A stretch of DNA of 35,696 bases, taken from contig SVKT01000002.1 of assembly GCA_015068335.1 (NCBI GenBank), positions 1-35,696 on the forward strand, in the 5' to 3' direction. This stretch comes from Oscillospiraceae bacterium (lineage in GTDB: Bacteria > Bacillota > Clostridia > Oscillospirales > Oscillospiraceae). Below the pieces are notes generated by a model that did no database searches, was not told where the DNA came from, and worked only from the letters and a program-made list of their open reading frames with translations. Below, piece by piece: positions 15,984-24,850 of this stretch. Position numbers and translations under genes: made by a program. The first letter of the stretch is position 1. Each line of letters starts with the position of its first letter.

Positions 15984-16598
15984 ATGTACCGTAAATATGG
16001 TAAGCGCTTCTTTGATATTGTCCTCTCCGGCGGCGCCTTGCTGGTGCTTTGGCCGGTGCTGTTGGTCGTGGCGGTGCTGGTGCGCTGCAAACTGGGCAGC
16101 CCTGTGATTTTCTGTCAGGAGCGGCCCGGCAAGGACGAAAAGATCTTCAAAATGTATAAATTCCGCTCTATGACCGACGCCCGGGATGAAAACGGCGAAC
16201 TGCTGCCCGACGATGTGCGGCTGACGAAACTGGGGCGCATCCTTCGCGCCACCAGTCTGGACGAACTGCCGGAACTCTGGAACATCTTCAAGGGGGATAT
16301 GTCCATTGTCGGCCCCCGCCCACTGCTGGTGCGGTATCTGCCGCTCTATAACGAAGAACAGCGCCGCCGCCACGACGTCCGTCCCGGCCTGACGGGACTG
16401 GCACAGGTCATCGGAGATGTGGATATGACCTGGGAGCGGCAGTTTGCGCTGGATGTGGAATATACGGAGCGGATCCGCCTGATCGACGATTGCAAAATCA
16501 TTCTTCTGACGGTGAAGCAGGTTTTTGTCAGAAGAAAGCACGATTACGGCACGTACGTGCGGGAAGAATTTAGAGGAAGTGATTTGGTTGAGAAATAA
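15984..16598 (+). CDS. pglC: Initiating phosphoglycosyl transferase, PglC/EpsL-like
   Basis: The protein is 204 residues, the size of minimal monotopic phosphoglycosyl transferases. An N-terminal basic and hydrophobic re-entrant helix (about 8-34) is followed by QERPGKDEKIFKMYKFRSM and the catalytic Asp93-Glu94 dyad in SLDELPELWN. SIVGPRPLL and RHDVRPGLTGLAQV are further family signatures. It transfers a phospho-sugar, here probably diNAc-bacillosamine phosphate, from UDP to undecaprenyl phosphate at the inner leaflet, starting the repeat unit. TTTGGAGAG precedes the ATG. A GC-rich 129-base gap separates it from the aminotransferase gene. Its 3' end overlaps the PglD-like gene by 11 bases. 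Confidence 0.9.
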   Translation: MYRKYGKRFFDIVLSGGALLVLWPVLLVVAVLVRCKLGSPVIFCQERPGKDEKIFKMYKFRSMTDARDENGELLPDDVRLTKLGRILRATSLDELPELWNIFKGDMSIVGPRPLLVRYLPLYNEEQRRRHDVRPGLTGLAQVIGDVDMTWERQFALDVEYTERIRLIDDCKIILLTVKQVFVRRKHDYGTYVREEFRGSDLVEK

Positions 16599-17250
16599 TC
16601 GCCTCTTTATCTATTGCGCCGGTGGTTTGGGCCGAGATGTACTGCGGCTGGCGCGGCGTATCCAGCAGGAAAGTGATTTCTGGACGGAGATTCGCTTTAT
16701 TGATGATCGCAGTGTAGGCGTGACTGTATGCGATGCGGAAGTATGGAGTTTTGAACAGTATTTGGAACGGCGCAGAGCCGATGATGAATTTGTGATTGCT
16801 ACAGGTGAAACGGTATTTCGGAAGACATTGTATGAGAAGTTGATGGCGTACGACTGTAAGTTTACAACTATCATCCATCCTTCGGTCTATCTGGATAAGT
16901 ACGATTTTCTTGGTGAAGGGTGTGTTCTTACAGAAGGGACCGTGTTGGGAGGATATGCGTCCTTCGGGAAATGTACATATGTCAATTTGGGATGCATTCT
17001 AGGCCATAATGTATCATTGGGGGATTTTGTCACAGTATCGCCTGGTGCCATTATTTCCGGCAATGTTTCCGTTGGTGACGGAACGTATATCGGCACCGGA
17101 GCCATCATCCGTGACGAAGTAAAAATCGGCAAAAACTGTATCATCGGTATGGGAAGCGTCGTGACGAAGGATATCCCCGACGGGGTCGTAGCCTACGGCT
17201 CGCCGTGCTGCGTGGTGCGTGAAAATAAAGACGGGATCGTGTTCCGTTAA
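16588..17250 (+). CDS. pglD: UDP-4-amino-sugar N-acetyltransferase, PglD/EpsM/NeuD-like
   Basis: The protein is 220 residues. The TTG at 16588 is favoured: AGAGGAAG lies eight bases upstream, and the protein then begins directly with the Rossmann-like PglD_N domain (LFIYCAGGLGRDVL). The C-terminal half is a left-handed beta-helix of hexapeptide repeats with the catalytic-base His140 in GCILGHNVSLGDFV, ending in GSVVTKDIPDGVVAYGSP. It should acetylate the C4 amine made by the PglE-like enzyme, using acetyl-CoA. Base composition is clearly lower in GC from about 16590 to 17080 (about 40-50% in lines counted by hand) than in neighbours, suggesting a recently exchanged gene segment. Confidence 0.85.
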   Translation: MRNNRLFIYCAGGLGRDVLRLARRIQQESDFWTEIRFIDDRSVGVTVCDAEVWSFEQYLERRRADDEFVIATGETVFRKTLYEKLMAYDCKFTTIIHPSVYLDKYDFLGEGCVLTEGTVLGGYASFGKCTYVNLGCILGHNVSLGDFVTVSPGAIISGNVSVGDGTYIGTGAIIRDEVKIGKNCIIGMGSVVTKDIPDGVVAYGSPCCVVRENKDGIVFR

Positions 17251-17261
17251 GGAGAGCGTGT

Positions 17262-18209
17262 ATGGTCAGTGCGAAACAACTTTGCTGCGCATTGGAGGCG
17301 GCGGGAATGTCCGCCTCGGCGCAGGGAAACATCGATGCGGAGATCGGCGGCTTTTCCAGCCTCTTTCGCTATCGTCCCGGAACGATGACGTTTATCGTCC
17401 CGGAGCGGGCGTTTGCCGATTATGCAGGCCGGTTTTCGGAAAACGGCATCCCGGTGCTGATCGCCGCCAGACCGGAGGAAAAGCCTGCCGCCGCACAATG
17501 TGTCATCTATGTGGAGGATCCCCGCAAAGCATTTTTCCATCTGGTGGAGACCTTCTTCGATGTGCAGGAGTCCGAAGAGGTCACCGGCATTTCCGCAGAT
17601 CCGTCGGTATACCGTGCGCGCTCGTTCGTGTCCCCCGCCGCGCAGATCGGCGAAGGCGTGCAGATCGGCGTGGGCTGCGTCATTGAGGGCGGCGTCACCA
17701 TCGGCGGGGGAACGGAGATCCACCACCGTGTCATCATCCGCTCCGGAACGAAGATCGGGAGCAACTGCACGGTGTATTCCGGCGCCTGCATCGGCGAACG
17801 GGGTTTCAATTATACCGTGGGGCCCAACGGCGAGAAGCATATGCTCAAACATTACGGCGGCGTTTCCATCGGGAATGACGTCCACATCGGCGAGAACGTC
17901 TGCATCAGCCGGGGCGCCATTGACGATACCGTCATCTGCGACGGCGTGAAGATCGATGCGCTGGCGCATATCGCCCACAACTGCGTGATCGGAAAACACT
18001 CTATGGTTCTGGTGCCCACCAGCATCAGCGGCAGTGTGGAGATCGGCGAAAACTGCCATATTGCGGCGGACATCATCCGCAATCAGGTGCAGGTCGCAGA
18101 CAATGCGATGCTGGGACTGGGTTCTGTGGTGGTCAGGGACATCCCGGAGAACACCGTTGCCTACGGCAACCCGGCACGGCCCGTGCGGAAGCGCTTTGAG
18201 GAGGCTTGA
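17262..18209 (+). CDS. LpxD-like sugar N-acyltransferase
   Basis: The protein is 315 residues, slightly shorter than LpxD. An N-terminal uridine-binding-like domain (about 1-100; FSSLFRYRPGTMTFIVP) precedes hexapeptide repeats (about 118-300). The catalytic His of LpxD falls at residue 239 in LAHIAHNCVIGKHS, the same position as in Escherichia coli. The GFNYT segment near 181 replaces the GFGFA-type stretch of true LpxD. In a Gram-positive glycan operon lipid A synthesis is unlikely, so this probably acylates an amino sugar of the repeat unit. It lies 11 bases after the PglD-like gene and almost touches the LmbE-like deacetylase gene, suggesting a deacetylate-then-acylate pair. GGAGAG precedes the ATG. 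Confidence 0.75.
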   Translation: MVSAKQLCCALEAAGMSASAQGNIDAEIGGFSSLFRYRPGTMTFIVPERAFADYAGRFSENGIPVLIAARPEEKPAAAQCVIYVEDPRKAFFHLVETFFDVQESEEVTGISADPSVYRARSFVSPAAQIGEGVQIGVGCVIEGGVTIGGGTEIHHRVIIRSGTKIGSNCTVYSGACIGERGFNYTVGPNGEKHMLKHYGGVSIGNDVHIGENVCISRGAIDDTVICDGVKIDALAHIAHNCVIGKHSMVLVPTSISGSVEIGENCHIAADIIRNQVQVADNAMLGLGSVVVRDIPENTVAYGNPARPVRKRFEEA

Positions 18210-18210
18210 T

Positions 18211-18888
18211 ATGAAAGTATTGGTGATTGCGGCTCATCCCGATGATGAAGTTTACGGTATGGGCGGCACGATTGCGAAACTGTCCGGTCAGGGTCACGAG
18301 GTCCACGTGCTGATCGTAACAGACGGCTGCACGGCGCAGTATGCCGGCCGGAGTGACCTGCCGGAGATCATAGAGAAGAAGCGCGCGGAAGCGCAGGAAG
18401 CCGGCCGCATTCTGGGCGTGAAGGAAGTCCGGTTCGGCCCCTTCCCCGATATGCGGCTGGATACCGTCGACCACGTGGAGGTCAACCGTGTGATCGAGCG
18501 TGCGGTGAACGACATCCGCCCCGACGTGGTCTATACCCACTTCTACGGCGACGTGAACCTGGACCACCAGATGGTCTACCGCTCCACGCTGGTGGCGGTG
18601 CGTCCGGTGCCGGGACAGTGCGTGAAGGAAGTATATTGCTACCGGGTCCCCTCCTCCACGGAGTGGTCGCCCCAACTGGCGCAGACCGCCTTCCTGCCCA
18701 ACGTGATGGTATCCATTGCCGGATTTGAGGAGGCGAAGGAGCAGGCTCTGCTGGCCTACCAGACGGAAGCCCGACCCTATCCCCATCCCAGAAGCGCACA
18801 GTATGTGCGGGAAACGGACCGCGCCTGCGGCCTTCAATGGGGACAGGGCAGCAGCGAGGTCTTTATGCTGCTGCGAAAACTGATGTAA
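18211..18888 (+). CDS. PIG-L/LmbE-family N-deacetylase
   Basis: The protein is 225 residues with the full zinc-binding signature: AAHPDDE at residues 7-13, HFYGDVNLDH at 110-119 (third ligand and active-site region) and a C-terminal YPHPRS segment. Enzymes of this family deacetylate N-acetylglucosamine-type groups on nucleotide sugars, lipid-linked sugars or cofactors. It starts one base after the LpxD-like stop. The likely role is removal of an acetyl from a glycan precursor or lipid-linked sugar so that another acyl group can be installed. Substrate is not determinable here. Confidence 0.88.
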   Translation: MKVLVIAAHPDDEVYGMGGTIAKLSGQGHEVHVLIVTDGCTAQYAGRSDLPEIIEKKRAEAQEAGRILGVKEVRFGPFPDMRLDTVDHVEVNRVIERAVNDIRPDVVYTHFYGDVNLDHQMVYRSTLVAVRPVPGQCVKEVYCYRVPSSTEWSPQLAQTAFLPNVMVSIAGFEEAKEQALLAYQTEARPYPHPRSAQYVRETDRACGLQWGQGSSEVFMLLRKLM

Positions 18889-18900
18889 GCGGGAGTCGTT

Positions 18901-20094
18901 ATGAATATCTTGTTTATGTCCCTGGTCCGCATCGGCACGCTGGAAGAGCGGGGGCTTTATACAGACCTGCTGCGGGAATTCGTCAAAGAGGGACACTATG
19001 TGCGGCTCGTCTCGCCGGTCAGCGGAGAGCCCACCCGTGACATCCGCCGGGACACCTATGGAATTTTGCAGGTGGAAACGGCGCCCATCCAGAAGATGGG
19101 CCTGATCAAAAAGGGCATTGCCACGTTGCAGATCGCCCCGAAGGTCAAGGCTGCGCTGAAAGCCTACTGCGCCGACGAGCGGTACGACCTGATCCTGATG
19201 GCCACGCCGCCCATCACGCTGGCCAGCGTTGTGGAATATGTGAAAAAGCGGGACGGCGCAGAAGTCTACCTGCTGCTCAAAGACATCTGGCCGCAGGGGA
19301 TCGCAGACCTGGGCGCCATCTCCGTGAACGGCCCGGTATACCGCTATTTCCGGGGCAAGGAGAAGCGGCTCTACCGCATTTCCGACCGCATCGGCTGTAT
19401 GAGCCCGGCGAATGTGGATTACGTGCGGCGGCACAATCCCCGGCTGGACGGAAGCATCGTGGAGTTGTGTCCCAACTCGGTGGAGCCGGTGGATACCTCC
19501 CTTACGGCGCAGCGGCGTGCGGAGGTGCGCGCAAAGTATGGCATCCCGCAGGATCGGACCGTGTTTGTGTACGGCGGTAATCTGGGGCGTCCCCAGGGCG
19601 TCCCCTTCCTTGTGGATTGCCTGCGTGCTTGCTCCGCCTGCCCCGATGCCTTTTTCGTGATTTGCGGCACCGGCACCGAGTATCCCAAACTGAAAAGTTA
19701 CGTGGATGCGGAGCGTCCGGAACACGTGCTGCTCCTCAACGGCCTGCCCCACGACGAGTATGAGTCCCTTGCGGCGGCCTGCGACGTGGGTCTGATCTTT
19801 CTGGACTACCGCTTTACCATTCCCAATTTCCCGTCCCGGCTTTTGTCCTATATGCAGGCGGGGCTGCCGGTCATCTGCTGTACCGACCCCAACACGGATA
19901 TCGGTGCCGTTGCGGAGACGGGGGGCTTTGGCTGGAAATGCCCCAGCAACGACGTTTCCGCCTTTGCGGCGTGCGCAGAAACTGCCTGCCGCGCGGACAG
20001 GGCGGCTATGGGCGCGGCGGGAAGACGGTTTTTACTGGAAAACTACACCGCCCGGCGAGGATATGAGATCATAACCAAAAAAGAGAACGCCTAA
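18901..20094 (+). CDS. Family 4 glycosyltransferase, WbuB-like (L-FucNAc transferase candidate)
   Basis: The protein is 397 residues with GT-B layout: N-terminal acceptor domain with LLLKDIWPQG near residue 125, and a donor domain with VFVYGGNLGRPQG near 222, FVICGTGTEYP and FPSRLLSYMQAGLPVICC near 305. These resemble WbuB/WcaI-type enzymes, and in known O-antigen loci wbuB lies next to the fnlA-fnlB-fnlC genes for UDP-L-FucNAc. The same neighbours follow here, so transfer of L-FucNAc onto the first sugar is a reasonable inference. The usual catalytic Glu motif (EX7E) is not obvious to me, as is common in this subgroup. Confidence 0.8.
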   Translation: MNILFMSLVRIGTLEERGLYTDLLREFVKEGHYVRLVSPVSGEPTRDIRRDTYGILQVETAPIQKMGLIKKGIATLQIAPKVKAALKAYCADERYDLILMATPPITLASVVEYVKKRDGAEVYLLLKDIWPQGIADLGAISVNGPVYRYFRGKEKRLYRISDRIGCMSPANVDYVRRHNPRLDGSIVELCPNSVEPVDTSLTAQRRAEVRAKYGIPQDRTVFVYGGNLGRPQGVPFLVDCLRACSACPDAFFVICGTGTEYPKLKSYVDAERPEHVLLLNGLPHDEYESLAAACDVGLIFLDYRFTIPNFPSRLLSYMQAGLPVICCTDPNTDIGAVAETGGFGWKCPSNDVSAFAACAETACRADRAAMGAAGRRFLLENYTARRGYEIITKKENA

Positions 20095-20113
20095 TGATAT
20101 TGGAGGCAGAGAT

Positions 20114-21154
20114 ATGTTTCAGGGAAAAACACTGATGATCACCGGCGGCACCGGCTCTTTCGGCAACGCCGTTTTGAACCGTTTCTTGCAGACGGACATC
20201 GGGGAGATCCGCATTTTCTCCCGCGATGAGAAGAAGCAGGACGATATGCGCCACGAGTTTCAGGCAAAGATGCCGGAAGCGGCCGGCAAGATCAAGTTCT
20301 TCATCGGCGACGTCCGGGATCTTTCCAGCGTGAAGAATGCGATGCACGGCGTAGACTATATTTTCCACGCCGCGGCGCTCAAGCAGGTGCCCTCCTGCGA
20401 GTTCTTCCCTATGGAGGCCGTGAAGACCAATGTGGTGGGCACGGACAATGTGCTGACCGCCGCCATTGAAGAGGGCGTGCGGAGCGTCATCTGCCTGTCC
20501 ACGGATAAGGCGGCCTATCCCGTCAACGCAATGGGCACCTCCAAGGCGATGATGGAAAAGGTCGTGGTGGCCAAGAGCCGCACCGTCAGCCCGGAAAAGA
20601 CCAAGATCTGCTGCACTCGCTACGGCAACGTGCTGTGTTCCCGCGGCAGCGTGGTGCCCCTGTGGATCGACCAGATCCGCGCCGGCAATCCCATCACCAT
20701 CACCGAGCCCTCTATGACCCGCTTCGTGATGAGTCTGGAAGAGGCGGTGGATCTGGTGCTCTTTGCCTTCGAGCACGGAGAAAGCGGCGACGTTCTGGTG
20801 CAGAAGGCGCCTGCCTGTACCATCGGGGTGCTGGCAAAGGCAGTGACCGAGTTGTTTGCCCCCGGCCACGAGATCCGGGTCATCGGCATCCGCCACGGCG
20901 AGAAGATGTATGAAACGCTGCTGACCAACGAGGAGTGCGCCAACGCCGAGGATCTGGGCAGTTTCTACCGCGTGCCCTGCGACAAGCGGGACCTGAATTA
21001 CGACAAGTTCTTCACCCACGGCGATACGGAGCGCAACCCCCTCACGGAGTTCAACTCCAACAACACGGCGCTGTGGTCTGTGGAGCAGGTGAAAGAGAAA
21101 CTGCTGAGCCTGCAATATATCCGTGACGAGTTGGCGGTTTGGGAGGGCAAGTGA
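20114..21154 (+). CDS. capE: UDP-GlcNAc 4,6-dehydratase/5-epimerase, CapE/WbjB/FnlA
   Basis: The protein is 346 residues, the family length. It is an extended SDR with TGGTGSFG (10-17) for NADP binding and a catalytic STDKAAYPVNAMGTSK segment near 128-143 in which Met replaces the usual Tyr, as in inverting dehydratases. The C-terminus binds the UDP sugar. It starts the UDP-L-FucNAc pathway from UDP-GlcNAc, feeding CapF and CapG encoded next. GGAGG precedes the ATG. It is a cytosolic enzyme, distinct from the membrane-bound PglF-like dehydratase at 32106. Confidence 0.92.
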   Translation: MFQGKTLMITGGTGSFGNAVLNRFLQTDIGEIRIFSRDEKKQDDMRHEFQAKMPEAAGKIKFFIGDVRDLSSVKNAMHGVDYIFHAAALKQVPSCEFFPMEAVKTNVVGTDNVLTAAIEEGVRSVICLSTDKAAYPVNAMGTSKAMMEKVVVAKSRTVSPEKTKICCTRYGNVLCSRGSVVPLWIDQIRAGNPITITEPSMTRFVMSLEEAVDLVLFAFEHGESGDVLVQKAPACTIGVLAKAVTELFAPGHEIRVIGIRHGEKMYETLLTNEECANAEDLGSFYRVPCDKRDLNYDKFFTHGDTERNPLTEFNSNNTALWSVEQVKEKLLSLQYIRDELAVWEGK

Positions 21155-21155
21155 T

Positions 21156-22349
21156 ATGAAGATCCTCATCACCGGAGCCAAGGGCTTCGTGGGGCAGAAT
21201 CTCTGCGCCGCCCTGTATGAGATCAAAGCCGGCCGGGACCGGCGGGAAGACCACGTTGTCTGTCCCAATGCCGCAGACCTGGAACTGTACGAATACGATC
21301 TGGGCAACACGCCGGAGGAACTGGATGCGTGGTGCGCGGATTGCGACTTTGTGTTCAATCTGGCAGGCGTGAACCGCCCCAAAGACAATGCGGAATTTAT
21401 GGCGGGCAATTTCGGTTTTGCCTCCACACTGCTGGATACGCTGAAACGGCACGGCAATTCCTGCCCGGTGATGCTTTCCAGTTCCATCCAGGCCAGCCTT
21501 GCCGGCCGTTACGCGGGCAGCGTGTACGGCGAGAGCAAAAAGGCCGGCGAGGATCTGTTTTTCCGCTATGGGGAGGAGACCGGCGCGCAGGTGCTGGTGT
21601 ACCGCTTCCCCAACGTGTTCGGCAAGTGGTGCCGTCCCAACTACAATTCCGCCATTGCGACCTTCTGCCACAACACGGCCAACGGCCTGCCCATTCAGGT
21701 GAACGACCCCTCTGTGGAGATGGACGTGGTGTATATCGACGATGTGGTGGAGGAAATGATCCAGGCGCTGCGGGGCAACGCCAACCGGGAGGGGAACTAC
21801 TGCGCCGTTCCCGTCCACCACGAAACCACCCTGGGCTTTCTTGCGGACACGATCCTGTCCTTCCCCGCGCTGCGGGAAACGCTGGGCGTGCCGGAACTGG
21901 CAGACCCCCTGACCAAAAAACTGTATTCCACCTATCTCAGTTACCTGCCCGCGGACAGGTTCGCTTACGACTTGAAGATGAACTGTGACGAGCGGGGCAG
22001 TTTCACCGAGATCATCCGCACGGCGGACCGTGGCCAGTTCAGTGTGAACATCTCCAAGCCCGGCATCACCAAGGGCAACCACTGGCACCACACGAAAAAC
22101 GAGAAGTTTGTGGTGGTAAAGGGCGAGGGCCTGATCCAACTGCGCCGCATCGGCAAACAGCAGGACGGCAGCGCCTGGCCCGTGGAGGAGTTCCGCGTCA
22201 GCGGCGCGCGCATTCAGGTGGTGGAGATGATCCCCGGCTATACCCACAACATCATCAACCTTTCGGAAACGGAAGACCTTGTGACCTTTATGTGGGCGAA
22301 CGAGCCCTTCGATCCGGCCAAACCGGATACATTCTTTGAAAAGGTGTGA
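21156..22349 (+). CDS. capF: CapF/WbjC/FnlB bifunctional epimerase-reductase
   Basis: The protein is 397 residues in two domains: an N-terminal SDR domain (ITGAKGFVGQNL at 4-15; YGESKKAGE with the catalytic Tyr/Lys) and a C-terminal cupin (about 265-397). The cupin's metal ligands are in GNHWHHTKNEKFV near 309 and the final PGYTHNIINL. In the known pathway the cupin epimerises C3 and the SDR reduces C4, giving UDP-L-TalNAc-type product. The gene begins one base after capE ends. Confidence 0.93.
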   Translation: MKILITGAKGFVGQNLCAALYEIKAGRDRREDHVVCPNAADLELYEYDLGNTPEELDAWCADCDFVFNLAGVNRPKDNAEFMAGNFGFASTLLDTLKRHGNSCPVMLSSSIQASLAGRYAGSVYGESKKAGEDLFFRYGEETGAQVLVYRFPNVFGKWCRPNYNSAIATFCHNTANGLPIQVNDPSVEMDVVYIDDVVEEMIQALRGNANREGNYCAVPVHHETTLGFLADTILSFPALRETLGVPELADPLTKKLYSTYLSYLPADRFAYDLKMNCDERGSFTEIIRTADRGQFSVNISKPGITKGNHWHHTKNEKFVVVKGEGLIQLRRIGKQQDGSAWPVEEFRVSGARIQVVEMIPGYTHNIINLSETEDLVTFMWANEPFDPAKPDTFFEKV

Positions 22350-22354
22350 ACCAT

Positions 22355-23539
22355 ATGGCGATCAATCGTGCGTATTCCGACGTGCACTTCCGGAACGACG
22401 GCAAACTGAAACTGCTCATCATCGTGGGGACCCGCCCGGAGATCATCCGGCTGTCCGCCGTGATCAAAAAGTGCCGCCGGTATTTCGATTGCATTCTGGC
22501 CCATACCGGTCAGAACTATGACTATAATCTCAACGGCGTGTTCTTCCGCGATCTGGGTCTGGAAGACCCCGAGGTGTATATGAACGCCGTGGGCGACGAT
22601 CTGGGCGCCACCATCGGCAATATCATCGACTGCTCCTACAAACTGATGCATCAGATCCGTCCGGACGCTCTGCTGATCCTGGGCGATACCAACAGTTGCC
22701 TGTCCGCCATCGCGGCCAAGCGTCTGCATATCCCCATTTTCCATATGGAGGCGGGCAACCGCTGCAAGGACGAGTGCCTGCCGGAGGAGACCAACCGCCG
22801 GATCGTGGATATCATCTCCGACGTCAACCTGGCCTATTCCGAGCACGCCCGCAAGTATCTCCACGAGTGCGGCCTGCCCAAGGAGCGCACGTATGTCACA
22901 GGCTCTCCGATGGCGGAGGTCCTGCGGGAGAATCTGGCCTCCATCGAGGCCAGCGACATTCACGCCCGTCTGGGTCTGGAAAAGGGCAAGTACATCCTGC
23001 TCTCCGCCCATCGGGAGGAGAACATCGACACCGAGAAGAATTTTCAGTCTCTGTTCTGCGCTATCAATGCGATGGCGGAGAAGTACGATATGCCCATCCT
23101 GTATTCCTGCCATCCCCGCAGCCGCAACCGTCTGGAACAGAGCGGCTTCGTGCTGGACAAGCGGGTCATCCGCCACGAGCCTCTGGGCTTCCACGACTAT
23201 AACTGCCTGCAAATGAATGCCTTTGCCGTGGTGAGCGACAGCGGTACGCTCCCGGAGGAGAGCAGTTTCTTCACCTCCGTGGGACACGCCTTCCCGGCGG
23301 TTTGCATCCGCACCTCCACCGAGCGGCCCGAGGCGCTGGACAAGGCCTGCTTCATTCTGGCCGGCATTGACGAGGCGTCGCTGTTGCAGGCGGTGGATAC
23401 CGCCGTTTCTATGAACGCGGACGGCTGGAACGGCATCCCCGTGCCGGATTATGTGGAGGAGAATGTCTCCACCAAGGTCGTGAAGATCATTCAGAGTTAT
23501 ACCGGCGTGGTGAACAAGATGGTGTGGCGAAAGGGCTGA
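22355..23539 (+). CDS. capG: UDP-N-acetyl-sugar 2-epimerase, CapG/WbjD/FnlC
   Basis: The protein is 394 residues of the WecB-like 2-epimerase fold: IIVGTRPEIIRLSAVIKK near 21-38, HTGQNYDY, LGDTNSCLSA, HMEAGNRCKDECLPEETNRR and SDSGTLPEESSFF. It completes UDP-L-FucNAc. A GTG nine bases upstream overlaps the capF stop, but the ATG at 22355 sits at ideal distance from AAAAGGTG and is preferred. Confidence 0.92.
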   Translation: MAINRAYSDVHFRNDGKLKLLIIVGTRPEIIRLSAVIKKCRRYFDCILAHTGQNYDYNLNGVFFRDLGLEDPEVYMNAVGDDLGATIGNIIDCSYKLMHQIRPDALLILGDTNSCLSAIAAKRLHIPIFHMEAGNRCKDECLPEETNRRIVDIISDVNLAYSEHARKYLHECGLPKERTYVTGSPMAEVLRENLASIEASDIHARLGLEKGKYILLSAHREENIDTEKNFQSLFCAINAMAEKYDMPILYSCHPRSRNRLEQSGFVLDKRVIRHEPLGFHDYNCLQMNAFAVVSDSGTLPEESSFFTSVGHAFPAVCIRTSTERPEALDKACFILAGIDEASLLQAVDTAVSMNADGWNGIPVPDYVEENVSTKVVKIIQSYTGVVNKMVWRKG

Positions 23540-23573
23540 TCGCCCCAAATTCCAAAGCGAAGGATCGAAACGA

Positions 23574-24839
23574 ATGAAGAAAAAAGTGCTCATCATCAGC
23601 GCAAATCCGGTGGATCTCTGCCAGAACAACGGCAAGACGCTGCTGTCCTTTTTTGACGGCTATGATACCGACCGGATCGCCCAGTTGTATTTCTACCCCA
23701 CCGTCCCCAATACGGATGCTGTGCAGAATTTCTTCCGGATCAGCGATCTGGATGTGCTGCGCAAACGGCTTGGGCGTGTGCCTGCGGCGGGCGGCACCGT
23801 GAAGCCGGCAGCCGCCGCTGCGGTGGAGGAGGATGAAGATACCGCCCGTATGGGTCGGGTGAAAAAAGGCGCGCTGATGCGGCTGGCAAGAGAAGTCCTC
23901 TGGAAGGGCGCGTGGAAAAGCAGGGCGCTGGACGCCTGGCTGGACGATTTTGCGCCGGAGTGCATTTTCTTCGTAGCCGGTGACGGCTTGTATACCTACG
24001 ATATTTTTGAGTATGCAAAGCGGCGCAGCGGGGCAAAGAGCATCGTCTATGTCACGGACGACTATATTCTGCCAAGACGCACGTGGAATCCTGTCAGAGT
24101 TCTGCGCCAGCGGCTGACCCTGCGCCGGATGAAGCGCTGCGTGCGGGAGGCGGACGCCTTTCTCACCATTTCAGAAAAGATGCGCCGCACGTATCGGGAC
24201 GTGCTGGGGAAAGACAGTATGCTGGCGGTCAATATGTCCGACTGCCTGAAAGAGGACGATGCAGCCGCCGCTCCCGGCGGTGGGCTGTTGCTGACCTATC
24301 TGGGCGGTCTGCACTACAACCGGGACAAGACGCTGCGCCGGCTGGGCGAGGCCGTCGCCGCCGTCAACGCCTCCGCGGGGACGGAACTGTTTCTGGAAAT
24401 CTACTCCAACGCCCGGCTGGACGATGCGCAGCGCGCGGCATTGGAAGTCCCGGGCGCCAGCCGCTTCTGCGGTCAGGTGGATCGCAGCGGCGTTCGCCGG
24501 AAGGTGAACGAGGCGGATGTGCTGGTCCACGTGGAATCGTTTCTGGCAAAGAATGTGGAGGATGTGCTGCTGTCCGTGTCCACAAAGATCCCGGAATATC
24601 TGTCTGTGGGCAAGCCCATTCTGGCCATCGGCCCGGCGAATGTGGCCTCGATGGAATATTTGCAGGAGATCGCCTGCTGCGTGACGGATGAGGCTGCGCT
24701 GGAAGCGCGGCTGCGGCTGCTGGCGGAAACGCCGGCGCTTCGCAGCGAACTTGGCCGCCGGGCGGAAGAGGCGTATTGGACCAACCATTCCTGTGATGTC
24801 CAGAGAGACCGTCTGTGGCAGTTGATCGACCAACTGTAA
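23574..24839 (+). CDS. Glycosyltransferase, GT4-like
   Basis: The protein is 421 residues. The N-terminal domain starts KKKVLIISANPVDLCQNNGKTL. The C-terminal donor domain has LTYLGGLHYNRDKTL near residue 240 and VSTKIPEYLSVGKPILAIGP near 340, which fit a GT-B enzyme of the family-4 type. An Ala/Glu-rich insert near 75-90 is not typical. With only one other transferase in the operon, this probably adds the third sugar of the repeat unit. The donor cannot be inferred. GAAGGAT precedes the ATG. Confidence 0.75.
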   Translation: MKKKVLIISANPVDLCQNNGKTLLSFFDGYDTDRIAQLYFYPTVPNTDAVQNFFRISDLDVLRKRLGRVPAAGGTVKPAAAAAVEEDEDTARMGRVKKGALMRLAREVLWKGAWKSRALDAWLDDFAPECIFFVAGDGLYTYDIFEYAKRRSGAKSIVYVTDDYILPRRTWNPVRVLRQRLTLRRMKRCVREADAFLTISEKMRRTYRDVLGKDSMLAVNMSDCLKEDDAAAAPGGGLLLTYLGGLHYNRDKTLRRLGEAVAAVNASAGTELFLEIYSNARLDDAQRAALEVPGASRFCGQVDRSGVRRKVNEADVLVHVESFLAKNVEDVLLSVSTKIPEYLSVGKPILAIGPANVASMEYLQEIACCVTDEAALEARLRLLAETPALRSELGRRAEEAYWTNHSCDVQRDRLWQLIDQL

Positions 24840-24850
24840 AGAGGAGAAGT

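Noticed and set aside
18133..19752. 539-codon - strand frame opposite the LmbE and WbuB-like genes
   Set aside because: Shadow of GC-rich coding sequence; the + strand products have intact catalytic motifs.
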